DNA from: Bdellovibrio sp. 28-41-41
GTDB taxonomy: Bacteria > Bdellovibrionota > Bdellovibrionia > Bdellovibrionales > Bdellovibrionaceae
Assembly: GCA_002256935.1 (NCBI GenBank)
Contig: NCGL01000008.1
Span: 1 to 62,276 of the forward strand
Reading direction: 5' to 3'
DNA: 62,276 nucleotides
Shown in pieces: positions 25,021 through 34,285 of the stretch. Each line of letters starts with the position of its first letter. Within the stretch, counting starts at the first letter, position 1. The notes beneath the pieces are model-generated. The model worked only from the letters and a program-made list of their open reading frames with translations, was not told the DNA's origin and made no database searches. The translations under genes and the position numbers were made by a program.

Positions 25021-25809
25021 TTACCTGGCCATGGCGCTTTTGATAAAAGCATTGGCTTCTGCTAACTGCTTTTTATTTATTTTAGGATAATTTCGCTTCG
25101 TTCGCACTTTCGCAGCGATGTCGTCTGATACTTTCTCGTGCTTGAAGCGATTGTTTTTTTCATCTAACCCCAATTTTTTAAAAACGTTAGACATTTCCGC
25201 ACCATGATCAAAACCAGTGAAGAAATCAAACCGATTTTCTGACTTCACGCCAGAGCCAGAATCACGGACGATAAAATATCCGTCGTGAGTCTCACCACTA
25301 GGAAGTTGCAGACCACGCACTGAAGGAACAAAAATAACATCACCGAGTTTATGGAAATTTAAATCAGCAGCCACTGTGTAGTACGGATCCAAGCAAATAT
25401 CTTTTGCACCTAAGCCATAGGGACATTCTTTTTTAATATTTTCAGAAAACGTCGGAACTTTCCCACGACGAGAAGTAAAGTTCACAATACGCATACCACG
25501 CGCTTCGTTCAGCAAACACGTTCCTTGCTGAACGCACGTTTTATAGTCCGAATCACAAACGCGTGCGATCGTTTCGCCCTTAGCATTTTTGATTTGTTTT
25601 AAATCTTCTCTTTGGCATTTCACTTTTTTAACACTCAAAATAGGAACAAAATAAATTGTCGGCGCCAATCCATTCGGATCTTCGTTTACACGCCCTTGCT
25701 CTTGCACCACATCCGGCGCAGAAACCATAACCGGTGCGGCTTTGCGTTTTTGGCAAGCGATGCCAAAAACTAGAACTAATGATAAAATAAATAAATTTAA
25801 CAATCTCAC
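25021..25809 (-). CDS. Lipoprotein with probable 3D (lytic-transglycosylase-type) domain
   Basis: The 262-residue protein has a signal peptide with lipobox G-I-A-C. The C-terminal half has the order VAADLNFHKLGDVIFVP, GYFIVRDSGSGVK and RFDFFTGF, which resembles the 3D (Asp-Asp-Asp) double-psi barrel of MltA-like lytic transglycosylases, where Asp cuts glycan strands. Six Cys in the N-terminal half suggest disulfides. A wall-remodelling role is likely, but the catalytic Asp needs a structural check. Confidence 0.65.
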   Translation of the reverse strand: MRLLNLFILSLVLVFGIACQKRKAAPVMVSAPDVVQEQGRVNEDPNGLAPTIYFVPILSVKKVKCQREDLKQIKNAKGETIARVCDSDYKTCVQQGTCLLNEARGMRIVNFTSRRGKVPTFSENIKKECPYGLGAKDICLDPYYTVAADLNFHKLGDVIFVPSVRGLQLPSGETHDGYFIVRDSGSGVKSENRFDFFTGFDHGAEMSNVFKKLGLDEKNNRFKHEKVSDDIAAKVRTKRNYPKINKKQLAEANAFIKSAMAR

Positions 25810-25894
25810 ACCCCTTTATAAAACACTTAGAGTATGAAATCGCTGTCATCTTTTTATTCAGGAAAATTTAGCAGGTAATGAAAGTTTTACTGTC

Positions 25895-26905
25895 TTAGTA
25901 ATCGACAGAGATCCCGATGTTGAATACATCAGCGCTGACGTCTAGATCTTCATTTGCACTTTGAATAGTACGGAATTCCGCAGATAACCACATATTGCTG
26001 ATACCGTATTCGCGGTCCATAGCGAAATCGATATCTTTGCTCCAACGAGTAATATTAAACAACACACCACCGCCGGCATAAGCCGCCGGAGTTCCCACGA
26101 TTTTTGGAGCTTTCCCGTCGTCCCGCAATTCGCCTAAGACGTAATAACTACCGCCTCCCACAACAAAAGGAGCAAACCACTGTCGGTCCGAAAACTCTAA
26201 ACGGTAAATTCCACCAACAGATATTGGCAAGCCAATAAAAGTAAATGTTTCTTTGGCCGCCTCGCCATTTTGAACTGCCGGATTAGCAAAGCGCCCATTG
26301 CCGGAGGCTGTGAAAAAACCAACACCCATCACTACGCCCAGCTTTCCAAACGAGCGAAATGGTTGCCATTCGTAATCCAAAATCAAGTAGGGCAAATCGT
26401 TGTCGCCGTAAATATCAGCGAAGTTATAGGTGTTGCCACCAGACTCCATAGAAATATTTGGAGGAGTGATGCTTCCTACTCGAATCGAAGTGGATTGATT
26501 CTTCTTCGATAATTTCTCAGTTTTGTAATAATACTTTCCTGTATTTTGATCGATCAAATACAAACCACGCTTGGCATCTGGATGGGCGATTTTATATCTA
26601 CCTGAGTTGTCGGATTCAGTTTCCACTACCTTCGGGGGAGCTTGTTTTTTTTCTACTTTATTTTCTTCAACGACAGGTTCTTCCAATACCGGCGGTAATT
26701 CTTGATTTAACATTTTCTGAGCATCAAGCTCATCTTGAGTTTTAGTGTACGGCGGTTCGTTCGGAGGCAAATCTTGAACAGGAGCTTCTGCTTTTGGGGT
26801 GTTTGGATCTACTTCTAAAAATACGTCATCAGGGCTTTGCGCCCAAACAGCGGAAGCCAAAAATAAAAAGGCAAACAAACAGGTCGAGGCTAGTTCGATC
26901 TTCAT
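25895..26905 (-). CDS. Probable outer-membrane beta-barrel protein
   Basis: The 336-residue protein has a cleavable signal peptide (ending SAVWAQ), a Pro/Glu-rich acidic linker (about 25-110) and a C-terminal region of alternating strands (YLILDYEWQPF, LGVVMGVGFFTA, FVVGGGSYYVLG). It ends in FNIGISVDY, whose terminal Tyr is typical of outer-membrane barrels. No family is recognised. Its start overlaps the upstream CFI-box protein by 4 bp, so the two are co-expressed. Confidence 0.65.
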   Translation of the reverse strand: MKIELASTCLFAFLFLASAVWAQSPDDVFLEVDPNTPKAEAPVQDLPPNEPPYTKTQDELDAQKMLNQELPPVLEEPVVEENKVEKKQAPPKVVETESDNSGRYKIAHPDAKRGLYLIDQNTGKYYYKTEKLSKKNQSTSIRVGSITPPNISMESGGNTYNFADIYGDNDLPYLILDYEWQPFRSFGKLGVVMGVGFFTASGNGRFANPAVQNGEAAKETFTFIGLPISVGGIYRLEFSDRQWFAPFVVGGGSYYVLGELRDDGKAPKIVGTPAAYAGGGVLFNITRWSKDIDFAMDREYGISNMWLSAEFRTIQSANEDLDVSADVFNIGISVDY

Positions 26906-28311
26906 TTACTACCTCGGCGTTTCCAACGTCGATAACCCAAGAAACCAACACCGCTGACAACACACAACCAAAGAGGATTTAAAACAAAGAACGCGATAGC
27001 AATGATAGGCAGCAATGTTACTTTCACAATGGCTTTAGCGAGCGTATTTTCAGAAATGCTTTTCGCCCAAGATGGTCCATTAGCATAATAAAATTTGATA
27101 AACTTTTTCCCCCAAGTAAATGGGTGAAGATATTTATTTCTGAACTCACGAAGTACGTCCAAGAACACGTGATTGCGACTACCGAATGCGACGGTCGCAA
27201 TGAAACAGTCTTTATCGCTGAGGATGCCGACGACTTCTGACGGACTTGCACACATACCATTGAATTGTTCCGTCGTTATTCCACTGGCTTGAAAATTTAG
27301 AAAATATAAAAATGTTCCCGTCGCATCTTGCAAAGCCGGCACAAAACAGTATGTCTTGGCCGTATCCGCACTGCCATTTTCCAATCCTTCAATTTTATAA
27401 CTAGATAACGGATCTCCCGCGGTCGTTGTCAAACCCACTGATGAATGCGGTGATAAATTAGTAACCGATTTCAATGTCTCAAGCACAGATGCACTCGCTG
27501 CCTTCTCGGCATAAAACATAGTTAAATTTGTATACGTTAACGATGTATCAGGATCCACTGGCGAAGATCCCCACCCAGCGATAAAATTTGTGATGTAGGC
27601 TTTCTCGTCACCAGGAAACATTTCAAAATAACAAAGTCCTGTTGAAGAAATATTGGACGTTAACGGGTCTAACGATGTGGGAGTACACCAGGTCGCTAAC
27701 CCTTTGGTGATTCCGTTGTAGGGAGTCGATAAGCTAGAATAATTTACGATACTGAAATTAATTTTTAGTGTCACATACTCGACAAATTTATCGTCTTTGA
27801 CCGGGCCAAAATATAAAGTTTTAAGGCCGCCGCAAGGCTGCGTTGTGCACGTGAATGTAAGTCCAAACGCAGTAGCTAATTGCGCCCACGTGGCCTGGAA
27901 TGCATAAGTTCGCCCATTGACAGCCACTAAATTAATTCCGTCTATTTGATTGCCAGAATATTCAGAGGCTTTCGCTACACCCATCGCCAATGTACCAATA
28001 TCTGTTTTGTCTGACTCGACAGTTACTATCAAAGGTAGTTCATCATAAATACTATTTGGATTGCAGGGTGCTGGCGCGTTCGTAGCTGCCGCCACCTCTA
28101 TGTTTACACCGTTACACGAATTACATGTTGTCGATCCGTCCCGAGTCGCGCAATGAGATGGAATGGCATATCCACCATTTACCGTCAATACTGACGGCGC
28201 AGCCGGATCCAACACAGCCGACGAACTGGCCCCAGTCACAGACAAAGAAAACCCAAAAGCCAGATGGGCTTGGGCTAATAGAATACAAAGGATCAATAGA
28301 CGTTGGACCAT
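26902..28311 (-). CDS. Secreted protein with CFI-box-CTERM-like tail
   Basis: The 469-residue protein has a signal peptide (ILCILLAQAHLAFGF), a long Ser/Thr/Cys-containing beta-rich region, and a characteristic tail from C369: CFIATVAFGS, VLREFRNKYL and FYYANGPSWAKS. These match the CFI-box domain found before C-terminal sorting-like segments. The tail ends in a membrane segment (about 430-460) and a basic end (YRRWKRRGSK), like PEP-CTERM-type anchors. The cognate processing enzyme is not in the window. The downstream barrel gene overlaps its stop. Confidence 0.7.
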   Translation of the reverse strand: MVQRLLILCILLAQAHLAFGFSLSVTGASSSAVLDPAAPSVLTVNGGYAIPSHCATRDGSTTCNSCNGVNIEVAAATNAPAPCNPNSIYDELPLIVTVESDKTDIGTLAMGVAKASEYSGNQIDGINLVAVNGRTYAFQATWAQLATAFGLTFTCTTQPCGGLKTLYFGPVKDDKFVEYVTLKINFSIVNYSSLSTPYNGITKGLATWCTPTSLDPLTSNISSTGLCYFEMFPGDEKAYITNFIAGWGSSPVDPDTSLTYTNLTMFYAEKAASASVLETLKSVTNLSPHSSVGLTTTAGDPLSSYKIEGLENGSADTAKTYCFVPALQDATGTFLYFLNFQASGITTEQFNGMCASPSEVVGILSDKDCFIATVAFGSRNHVFLDVLREFRNKYLHPFTWGKKFIKFYYANGPSWAKSISENTLAKAIVKVTLLPIIAIAFFVLNPLWLCVVSGVGFLGYRRWKRRGSK

Positions 28312-28342
28312 ACTAATATGGCAACATTATTGACCCCTGTTT

Positions 28343-29362
28343 TCAACCTTTTAATGCGTTTTTAATTAATAAATCGGCGATCTGAATACCGTTTAAAGCA
28401 GCGCCTTTTTTTATGTTATCTGAAACGACCCACATCAACCACATTTTCTTGTTTTCTGGGTCACGGTGAATACGTCCCACATACACAGGATCCTTGCCAG
28501 AGACGTCTCTAGGCATAGGGTAAACGCTTTTTTTAGGTTCATCTTGAACAACAAGACCATCCATTGAGGACAGCGCACTCACAACCTCTTCGCGGCTGAC
28601 GTCTTTATTCAACGTCACCCACACACTCTCGCTATGACCGTTCAACACAGGCACGCGAACTGCGAATGCCGATACTCTCATGTTTGGCTGACGTAAAATC
28701 TTTTTAGTTTCATTCTGGATTTTTTTCTCTTCACTCGTAAAGCCTTCATCATCAAATGAACCAATTTGCGGAATGACGTTAAACAAAAGTGGATGAACAA
28801 AATTAACAGGCACAGGATTTTGATTTTTGTAATCGGATGCTTGAGCTAATAATTCATTGTATGCTGGCAAGCCCGCACCGCTAGCAGCTTGATAACTGCT
28901 CACGCGTACATCATCGATACCGAATTTATCTTGAAGTGGTTTCAAAGCCACCACTAATTGAATTGTTGAACAGTTTGGATTGGCAATGACTTGGGGGCGA
29001 TTCATTTTTTCAACTAGATCGCCATTTACTTCGGGAACAACCAGGGCGTGCTCTGGGCTCATTCTAAAAGCCGCTGAATTATCAATCGCGTAAGCGCCGG
29101 ACTTCACAGCTTCTGGAGCCCACTCTTTTGAAATATCATCACCTGACGAGAAGAATACGATATCTAAACCGTCGAAGCATTTTGGTTTCAAAACTTCACA
29201 CGTCCATTCTTGATTCTGACACTTTATTTTTTTGCCTAAAGAGGCGTCGCTAGCAAACGGACGAAGCTCCGTTAAAGGAAAATTTCTTTCCTCAAGTAAA
29301 TTCATGAACACTTGGCCGACCATGCCTGTCGCACCGACCACACCGACTTTTAATTTTTTCAT
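28343..29362 (-). CDS. asd: Aspartate-semialdehyde dehydrogenase
   Basis: The 339-residue enzyme reduces aspartyl phosphate to the semialdehyde for lysine, threonine, methionine and DAP synthesis. It has the NADP loop VVGATGMVGQVFM (about 8-20), the catalytic Cys131 in NPNCSTIQ, and FHVHP-type C-terminal segments. The length is normal. It lies 8 bp after pssA on the same strand. Its substrate is made by the aspartokinase at 16215-17477. Confidence 0.95.
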   Translation of the reverse strand: MKKLKVGVVGATGMVGQVFMNLLEERNFPLTELRPFASDASLGKKIKCQNQEWTCEVLKPKCFDGLDIVFFSSGDDISKEWAPEAVKSGAYAIDNSAAFRMSPEHALVVPEVNGDLVEKMNRPQVIANPNCSTIQLVVALKPLQDKFGIDDVRVSSYQAASGAGLPAYNELLAQASDYKNQNPVPVNFVHPLLFNVIPQIGSFDDEGFTSEEKKIQNETKKILRQPNMRVSAFAVRVPVLNGHSESVWVTLNKDVSREEVVSALSSMDGLVVQDEPKKSVYPMPRDVSGKDPVYVGRIHRDPENKKMWLMWVVSDNIKKGAALNGIQIADLLIKNALKG

Positions 29363-29370
29363 AGATTGTC

Positions 29371-30186
29371 CTATTTGGTTTCTTCGTCTTCATCGTCTTC
29401 GATCAAATCATGATCATCAACGACTTTGGCAGGAGCATACACAGACGATTTGATCTTGCGCACATTTTTACCCAGCTTGAAGATCCCGAAAACCGCTCCT
29501 AGTGTCGCATACGTCAGGAACAGGATGAATAGCATCACTTCGGGATGCAATAGAACAACAAATAGAATGCTTACTCCAACGATTAAGTAGTGGAAAGGCA
29601 TACGTTCTTTTAAATCTAGATCTTTGAAGCTGCGATAACGGAAATTGCTTACCATTACAAACGCTAGCAAGATCGTCATACACAGAAGTAAGACATTACC
29701 CCAAGCATCAAGCTCTAGTTCATGAAACGCCAAAACGGCTGATGCCACGATACCAGCGGCCATCGGGATCGGCAGACCTTGGAAATAATTTTTTTCAACG
29801 ATGTTCACTTGAACATTGAATCGAGCTAAACGAATCGCTCCGCAGGCCACAAAAAGGAAACACGCCATCCAGCCCAAGCGTCCAAACGGTTGAAGCGCCC
29901 AATTGAACATCAATAAGGCCGGCGCCACACCAAAACTGACCACGTCACAAAGAGAGTCATACTCGGCACCGAACTTACTTGTTGAGCGAGTTAAACGCGC
30001 CAAACGCCCATCCAGCGTATCAAAGATGGCGGCGACTACGATCGCATAAGCGGCATACATGTAATTTTGTTTAATTGTGTAAATCATAGCGAAAAAGCCA
30101 CAAAAGATATTACACGTCGTCACCAAATTCGGAAGAATATAAATGTACATTCTGAGTGGTTTTTCTGAAGCGTCCGATTGTTCCAT
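29371..30186 (-). CDS. pssA: CDP-diacylglycerol-serine O-phosphatidyltransferase
   Basis: The 271-residue integral membrane enzyme makes phosphatidylserine, the precursor of phosphatidylethanolamine. The CDP-alcohol phosphotransferase motif is complete: D59-G-x2-A-R-x8-G-x3-D77-x3-D81. Several hydrophobic segments follow and the C-terminus is acidic (DDHDLIEDDEDEE). It lies between a polyprenol-kinase-like gene and asd on one strand, and the spacing suggests one operon. Confidence 0.93.
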   Translation of the reverse strand: MEQSDASEKPLRMYIYILPNLVTTCNIFCGFFAMIYTIKQNYMYAAYAIVVAAIFDTLDGRLARLTRSTSKFGAEYDSLCDVVSFGVAPALLMFNWALQPFGRLGWMACFLFVACGAIRLARFNVQVNIVEKNYFQGLPIPMAAGIVASAVLAFHELELDAWGNVLLLCMTILLAFVMVSNFRYRSFKDLDLKERMPFHYLIVGVSILFVVLLHPEVMLFILFLTYATLGAVFGIFKLGKNVRKIKSSVYAPAKVVDDHDLIEDDEDEETK

Positions 30187-30219
30187 TTGCTGTGTCCTCG
30201 ATTTTAGCTGTGTCCTCTT

Positions 30220-30894
30220 TTATAAGAAGCCGAATATGTAAAAAACTAAAGATAAACCCAATCCACTGGCAACAGGGATAGTTAAATTGTCATCCATCTT
30301 AGCAATTGGAACTAGCTCCGCGAGCGAACCAATGAGGCCACCAATGAAACTAACAACAACAGCTCGCCACAGATTATAATCATGTAAGTACAAGAACAAG
30401 AAACTGCAGCCTGAGCATACGAAAAACCCCGCTAGGAAGCCCTGAAGGGTTTTTTCGCCCCAAATTTTGTCTTTCCCGAAACGAATTCCAAAATAACTCG
30501 CAATGGGATCGGCCAGTGCTAAAAAGATCAGACTGAGTTTTACGACGATAGGATCAAAGAAATGAATCAGAATCGACACACCGGCCATTAAAAACGTAGT
30601 GCCAGCTAAATGATCAATTTCACTTTGGCGCATGATAGGCCTTAAATAATGAGTGATCAAAACATTGAAATTGCGATTTCTTAAGCGATACAGATCAATG
30701 CCTACAAATAGGCAGAACAACAACAGAATTCCGATTTTAGAGGCCGCCACTGGCAGGACTTCGTAACCAATGAACAACAGCATAACGCCGCTGATGTGCC
30801 AAATTTTTCGAGCCAAATGCACGTCTGATTTTTTCTTAAAGCTCTCTTGGGCAACAATTTTGGAAACGGAACCTTCTTTTGACGTACCTTGCAT
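30220..30894 (-). CDS. Polyprenol/diacylglycerol kinase-like membrane protein
   Basis: The protein is polytopic (about six membrane segments) and has the dolichol-kinase/VTE5-type signatures LARKIWHISG near the N-terminus and LADPIASYFGIRFG in the middle. This family phosphorylates polyprenols or acts as CTP-dependent lipid kinases, and is often confused with phosphatidate cytidylyltransferase. ATG 30894 is chosen; a GTG at 30921 would add nine residues. Position next to pssA supports a lipid role. Confidence 0.7.
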   Translation of the reverse strand: MQGTSKEGSVSKIVAQESFKKKSDVHLARKIWHISGVMLLFIGYEVLPVAASKIGILLLFCLFVGIDLYRLRNRNFNVLITHYLRPIMRQSEIDHLAGTTFLMAGVSILIHFFDPIVVKLSLIFLALADPIASYFGIRFGKDKIWGEKTLQGFLAGFFVCSGCSFLFLYLHDYNLWRAVVVSFIGGLIGSLAELVPIAKMDDNLTIPVASGLGLSLVFYIFGFL

Positions 30895-30972
30895 GAGCCC
30901 AACATAAGAGATTCGACCCACTTTCTCAATCTATAAGTCCCATTTTTTAACTGATAGCGTTACGCTAGGTCA

Positions 30973-31455
30973 CTAGTGCTGAATGCTAAGTTTTTCAACT
31001 ATTTCAACTTTGGATTTTGAATGAATGTACTTGATGACGACCACATTCCTACCCTTTTTTAAAGGGATCGAATCTGTTTTCACATTTGAATCACTGATAG
31101 GAAATACAGATGCTGTAAAACCATTGGTTTGGTTTTCGATGACGATGTCTTTGGGAAACTCTTTGCCACATTTTTTCAAATTCAAAATCATCGAGTTCCG
31201 TGACTGGCTCACTTCTTTTTCTGAATCTTGGCAGGCTAAGTTATATTTCCAGTCCAAATCGGCAGGCTTTTTTTCCAGAAGAGACGTCTTGGTTTCAATA
31301 ACCGCAGGAAGATTCCCTGAGGTAGCCGCAGGAGAACGCAACTGTGTGACCGATGCAACGGCGACGGCAGCGTCTGGCGATTGGTAAAAGTACTGAATGT
31401 ACAAAACCCCAGTCATGGTGAAAAATAAAAGTCCGTTTGCCAGCAAAAATCGCAT
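30973..31455 (-). CDS. Membrane-anchored or secreted hypothetical protein
   Basis: The 160-residue protein has one N-terminal hydrophobic segment (about 5-24) followed by an Ala/Thr-rich linker. The rest is a small beta-rich domain with two Cys (LACQDSEKE, LKKCGKEF) and a strand-rich end (RNVVVIKYIHSKSKVEIVEKL). No family was recognised. It is on the same strand as exbD and follows it by 78 bp. Confidence 0.6.
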   Translation of the reverse strand: MRFLLANGLLFFTMTGVLYIQYFYQSPDAAVAVASVTQLRSPAATSGNLPAVIETKTSLLEKKPADLDWKYNLACQDSEKEVSQSRNSMILNLKKCGKEFPKDIVIENQTNGFTASVFPISDSNVKTDSIPLKKGRNVVVIKYIHSKSKVEIVEKLSIQH

Positions 31456-31533
31456 ACCATACGATCGGCAAAATTTTGACAGGATTTAGTGCTTATTTGC
31501 AGGTTTTAGGACGAGGTTTTCCGGACGATGGCC

Positions 31534-31935
31534 TTACTTCTTGTCGATTGAAATAGCGAACTTTTTGACGCCTGCAGTTTTTACGATGTCCATCACGCCG
31601 ACGACTCGACCATGGGCTACGTCTTTGTCAGCCGAGATCACGGCCTGAACTTCTGGATTAGCGTCAAATAACTCTTTTGCTTTTTGCCCGATCGCTTCTT
31701 CGCTGGCAAAGGCGCCATTCAAATTCAATTTCCCATCCGTCGTGATTGAAATATTCAACTGGCCCGATTGAGTCTGGTCACCGGAAGCTGCTTTTGGAAG
31801 ATTCACATTGATGGATGGCTTCATGAACATTGGCGCTGTTACCATGAAGATAATCAATACAACCAGGATAATGTCGACGAGTGGGACGACATTAATTTCT
31901 GATAACGGTTCATCGTCACTAAATTTAACAGCCAT
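31534..31935 (-). CDS. ExbD/TolR-type biopolymer transport protein
   Basis: The 133-residue protein has a short cytosolic end, one membrane segment with the key Asp (VVPLVDIILVVLIIFMVTAP) and a periplasmic domain. It works with the ExbB/TolQ partner encoded just upstream (overlap of 1 bp) to turn the proton gradient into mechanical work for TonB- or Tol-type systems. Whether it serves TonB or Tol-Pal cannot be decided here; pal lies about 14 kb away. Confidence 0.92.
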   Translation of the reverse strand: MAVKFSDDEPLSEINVVPLVDIILVVLIIFMVTAPMFMKPSINVNLPKAASGDQTQSGQLNISITTDGKLNLNGAFASEEAIGQKAKELFDANPEVQAVISADKDVAHGRVVGVMDIVKTAGVKKFAISIDKK

Positions 31936-32564
31936 TATAAACCTTTTTTCTTAGTGTAACTGAGACCAAGCTCTTTAACTGACTCTAAACTTTGAACGAT
32001 ACCTTTTACTTGTTTACCAAAATAGTTGTAACCAATAACTGCTGGAATCGCGACAAACAGACCCGCTGCCGTTGCAACGAGCGCCAGCGAGATACCGGCC
32101 ATCACCGTCTGCTGACCAGCTTCTGGAGACTGAGCCAAATCGTTAAACGCCTTCATGATACCAAGTACCGTTCCTAGTAGACCCAGGTACGGAGCATTCG
32201 ATCCCACTGTCGCTAAAAATCCTAAAAACCGATCTAGTTCTGGCTTCATCGTTAAGATATTAGTGTTGAAGAACTCTTCCAGACCTTTTGATCCGCTCTC
32301 TTTAATATGCTTAAGAGCGTAATTAGCCATACGACCTTCGAATGACAATGGATCGCGAGCTAGATCTTCAAAGAATTCGGTTTGATGATTTTGCAAAGAG
32401 TTTTTAATTTGGAGGCGAACACGGGAAGACTCTTTCGAAACTTTACGCAAATTAAAAAATCTCTCGAGAATCATACCTAGACTTAAAAAACTTAAAAATA
32501 CGAGGATCCACAAAAGGACCTGGTCGATGACGTGAGCTACTGCAAAAATTTTTTCGGTTAGCAC
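31935..32564 (-). CDS. ExbB/TolQ-type proton-channel protein
   Basis: The 209-residue protein has the MotA/TolQ/ExbB layout. There is a first membrane segment near residues 15-35, a cytosolic loop, and a hairpin of two segments with LGLLGTVLGIMKAF and GISLALVATAAGLFVAIPAV. It is the channel partner of the downstream ExbD/TolR protein. It heads the pair; its start is 59 bp from the divergent sulfatase-like gene. Confidence 0.92.
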   Translation of the reverse strand: MLTEKIFAVAHVIDQVLLWILVFLSFLSLGMILERFFNLRKVSKESSRVRLQIKNSLQNHQTEFFEDLARDPLSFEGRMANYALKHIKESGSKGLEEFFNTNILTMKPELDRFLGFLATVGSNAPYLGLLGTVLGIMKAFNDLAQSPEAGQQTVMAGISLALVATAAGLFVAIPAVIGYNYFGKQVKGIVQSLESVKELGLSYTKKKGL

Positions 32565-32623
32565 TGTTTACCTTCCTTCGGAAAGACAAATTGGATAGAG
32601 TTATTGTGTCGGGGTGCTACTTT

Positions 32624-34285
32624 ATGGTCAAGGTGATTTTGGTCCTAATCACAGCGGTATTTACGTTATCGTGCAAGAATAGCTCGCAACCAAATTATAT
32701 CGTTATCGCGACAGAAAAATTAAATAGTAAGGCCATTAATTGTCATGAGTCGGATACTTTTTCCAAAAGATCTGGTTTTGAAATTCTATGTTCTGAATTT
32801 TATCGTTTCACCCAAACCTACACACCATCCGTACAATCGTTGCCAGCCTTTACCTCGCTGTTAACAGGACTCTATCCTTACAGTCACAATGTTCGATTTA
32901 ACTCTCACAACTCGTTGACTCCGGAATTTAAAACCTTTCCTGAAATGGCTATGAATTTGGGGTACCGTACAGTTTTTGTTTCTAGCTCACCGCCATTCTT
33001 CCGTAAAGCCGGCATCTCGCAAGGATTTGAAATTTTTGATGACAATATTAATCCAGAGGTTGGCAGTCGTAATTTTCAAGACTCACTTCGACTAATCATG
33101 GAGTATATCAAAGAGGCCGATTCCAAACCGTTCGTCGCTATCGTTCAGCTGGGCGATTTGAAGTTTCCATTTAAAGAAACTCAAACCGATTTAGGCGAAA
33201 TCAGAAATTTATCTTATGAAAGCCAGCTCGAATCCTTCGATGAAAAACTATTTAACTTTTTCCAAGAATTAAAAAAATCTGAAATCTGGGATAACACAAA
33301 AATAATTTTAGTTGGACTTAATGGTCACATCGCAAATGATGACGAATATGACCCGGCCGTTATTAACTTGAACAGCGCCAATTCACAAATAGCGATGTTT
33401 TTCAAAGACTCTAAAAAGAATCAAATAAACACGAAACCAAATTCTATAAGTATCGTTTTATCTTTAAAAGACATTGGACAAATGTTATTCAATACGTTCA
33501 AGGGACCCGAAGGCCATGAAACCAATTTCTCCAATTTCAGCGAAGCCGAAATGGAAGAAGAAAAGAAACTAAATCCAGAGCTGATTGTGATAGAATCCGG
33601 TTGGCCTAAATGGCAGCAAGTCGGCAGCATTCGATCAGCTGTACTCGACAATTCCTATCTATTCATCAATGATAAAACTCCGCGGCTTTACAATAAACTG
33701 ACAGATAATTTAGAAAAATCTCCGCAGCCAATCAACGGCGCGACTCGCACGCAGGTGGACTTGTACCTACAAGTGTTAGCATCTAAGAACTTCAGTCCAT
33801 TCGTCGCGACGTCAGAGCTTCACAAGCTAATTAACGATAACGAGGCTCTGTTCACGAAACAAGCTATGACGGAAAAAACTAGCGAGTTTTTCGATTACCA
33901 CTATATCTTAAATAAAAATTTAGAGCTGTCGACGAATGAAACGAAACTTCTAATTTCTAAATATAACCTGCAAGAGAATCCCTGCTTTGCGTACTTCAGT
34001 AAGCCATTCAAAAATGACTTTCTAAAAAAGTGCAAAAGCAAAAAAGCTCAATTTTTATTTAACCAGTATATTTTGAAACAACCTTCAGATAAAGACTTGC
34101 GGTTATATTTTCAAAAAAATCTAGCTATCTATTCGGTACTTAGAAAAGCCCATTTAGAAAATGCCAAACTCGGTTTAGATTTTATTCCCACTCAAAATTT
34201 GAAAATTAGTTCTATTCAGAATTATTTATATCAGTCTTTGAAATCAATTATTGCCATCCAAAATGGCGATTCAGGATCTAATTGA
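32624..34285 (+). CDS. Sulfatase-fold lipoprotein without formylglycine site
   Basis: I place the start at ATG 32624, which gives a signal peptide with lipobox T-L-S-C; a TTG at 32591 would add 11 residues before it. The sequence resembles arylsulfatase/phosphatase folds (TPSVQSLPAFTSLLTGLYPYSHNVR), but the C/S-x-P-x-R modification motif reads S-L-P-A-F. Metal-binding features are also weak. It may be a lipid or sugar phosphotransferase relative, or an inactive member. The last 250 residues look unrelated. Its 3' end overlaps the PP2C-like gene by 55 bp. Confidence 0.7.
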   Translation: MVKVILVLITAVFTLSCKNSSQPNYIVIATEKLNSKAINCHESDTFSKRSGFEILCSEFYRFTQTYTPSVQSLPAFTSLLTGLYPYSHNVRFNSHNSLTPEFKTFPEMAMNLGYRTVFVSSSPPFFRKAGISQGFEIFDDNINPEVGSRNFQDSLRLIMEYIKEADSKPFVAIVQLGDLKFPFKETQTDLGEIRNLSYESQLESFDEKLFNFFQELKKSEIWDNTKIILVGLNGHIANDDEYDPAVINLNSANSQIAMFFKDSKKNQINTKPNSISIVLSLKDIGQMLFNTFKGPEGHETNFSNFSEAEMEEEKKLNPELIVIESGWPKWQQVGSIRSAVLDNSYLFINDKTPRLYNKLTDNLEKSPQPINGATRTQVDLYLQVLASKNFSPFVATSELHKLINDNEALFTKQAMTEKTSEFFDYHYILNKNLELSTNETKLLISKYNLQENPCFAYFSKPFKNDFLKKCKSKKAQFLFNQYILKQPSDKDLRLYFQKNLAIYSVLRKAHLENAKLGLDFIPTQNLKISSIQNYLYQSLKSIIAIQNGDSGSN

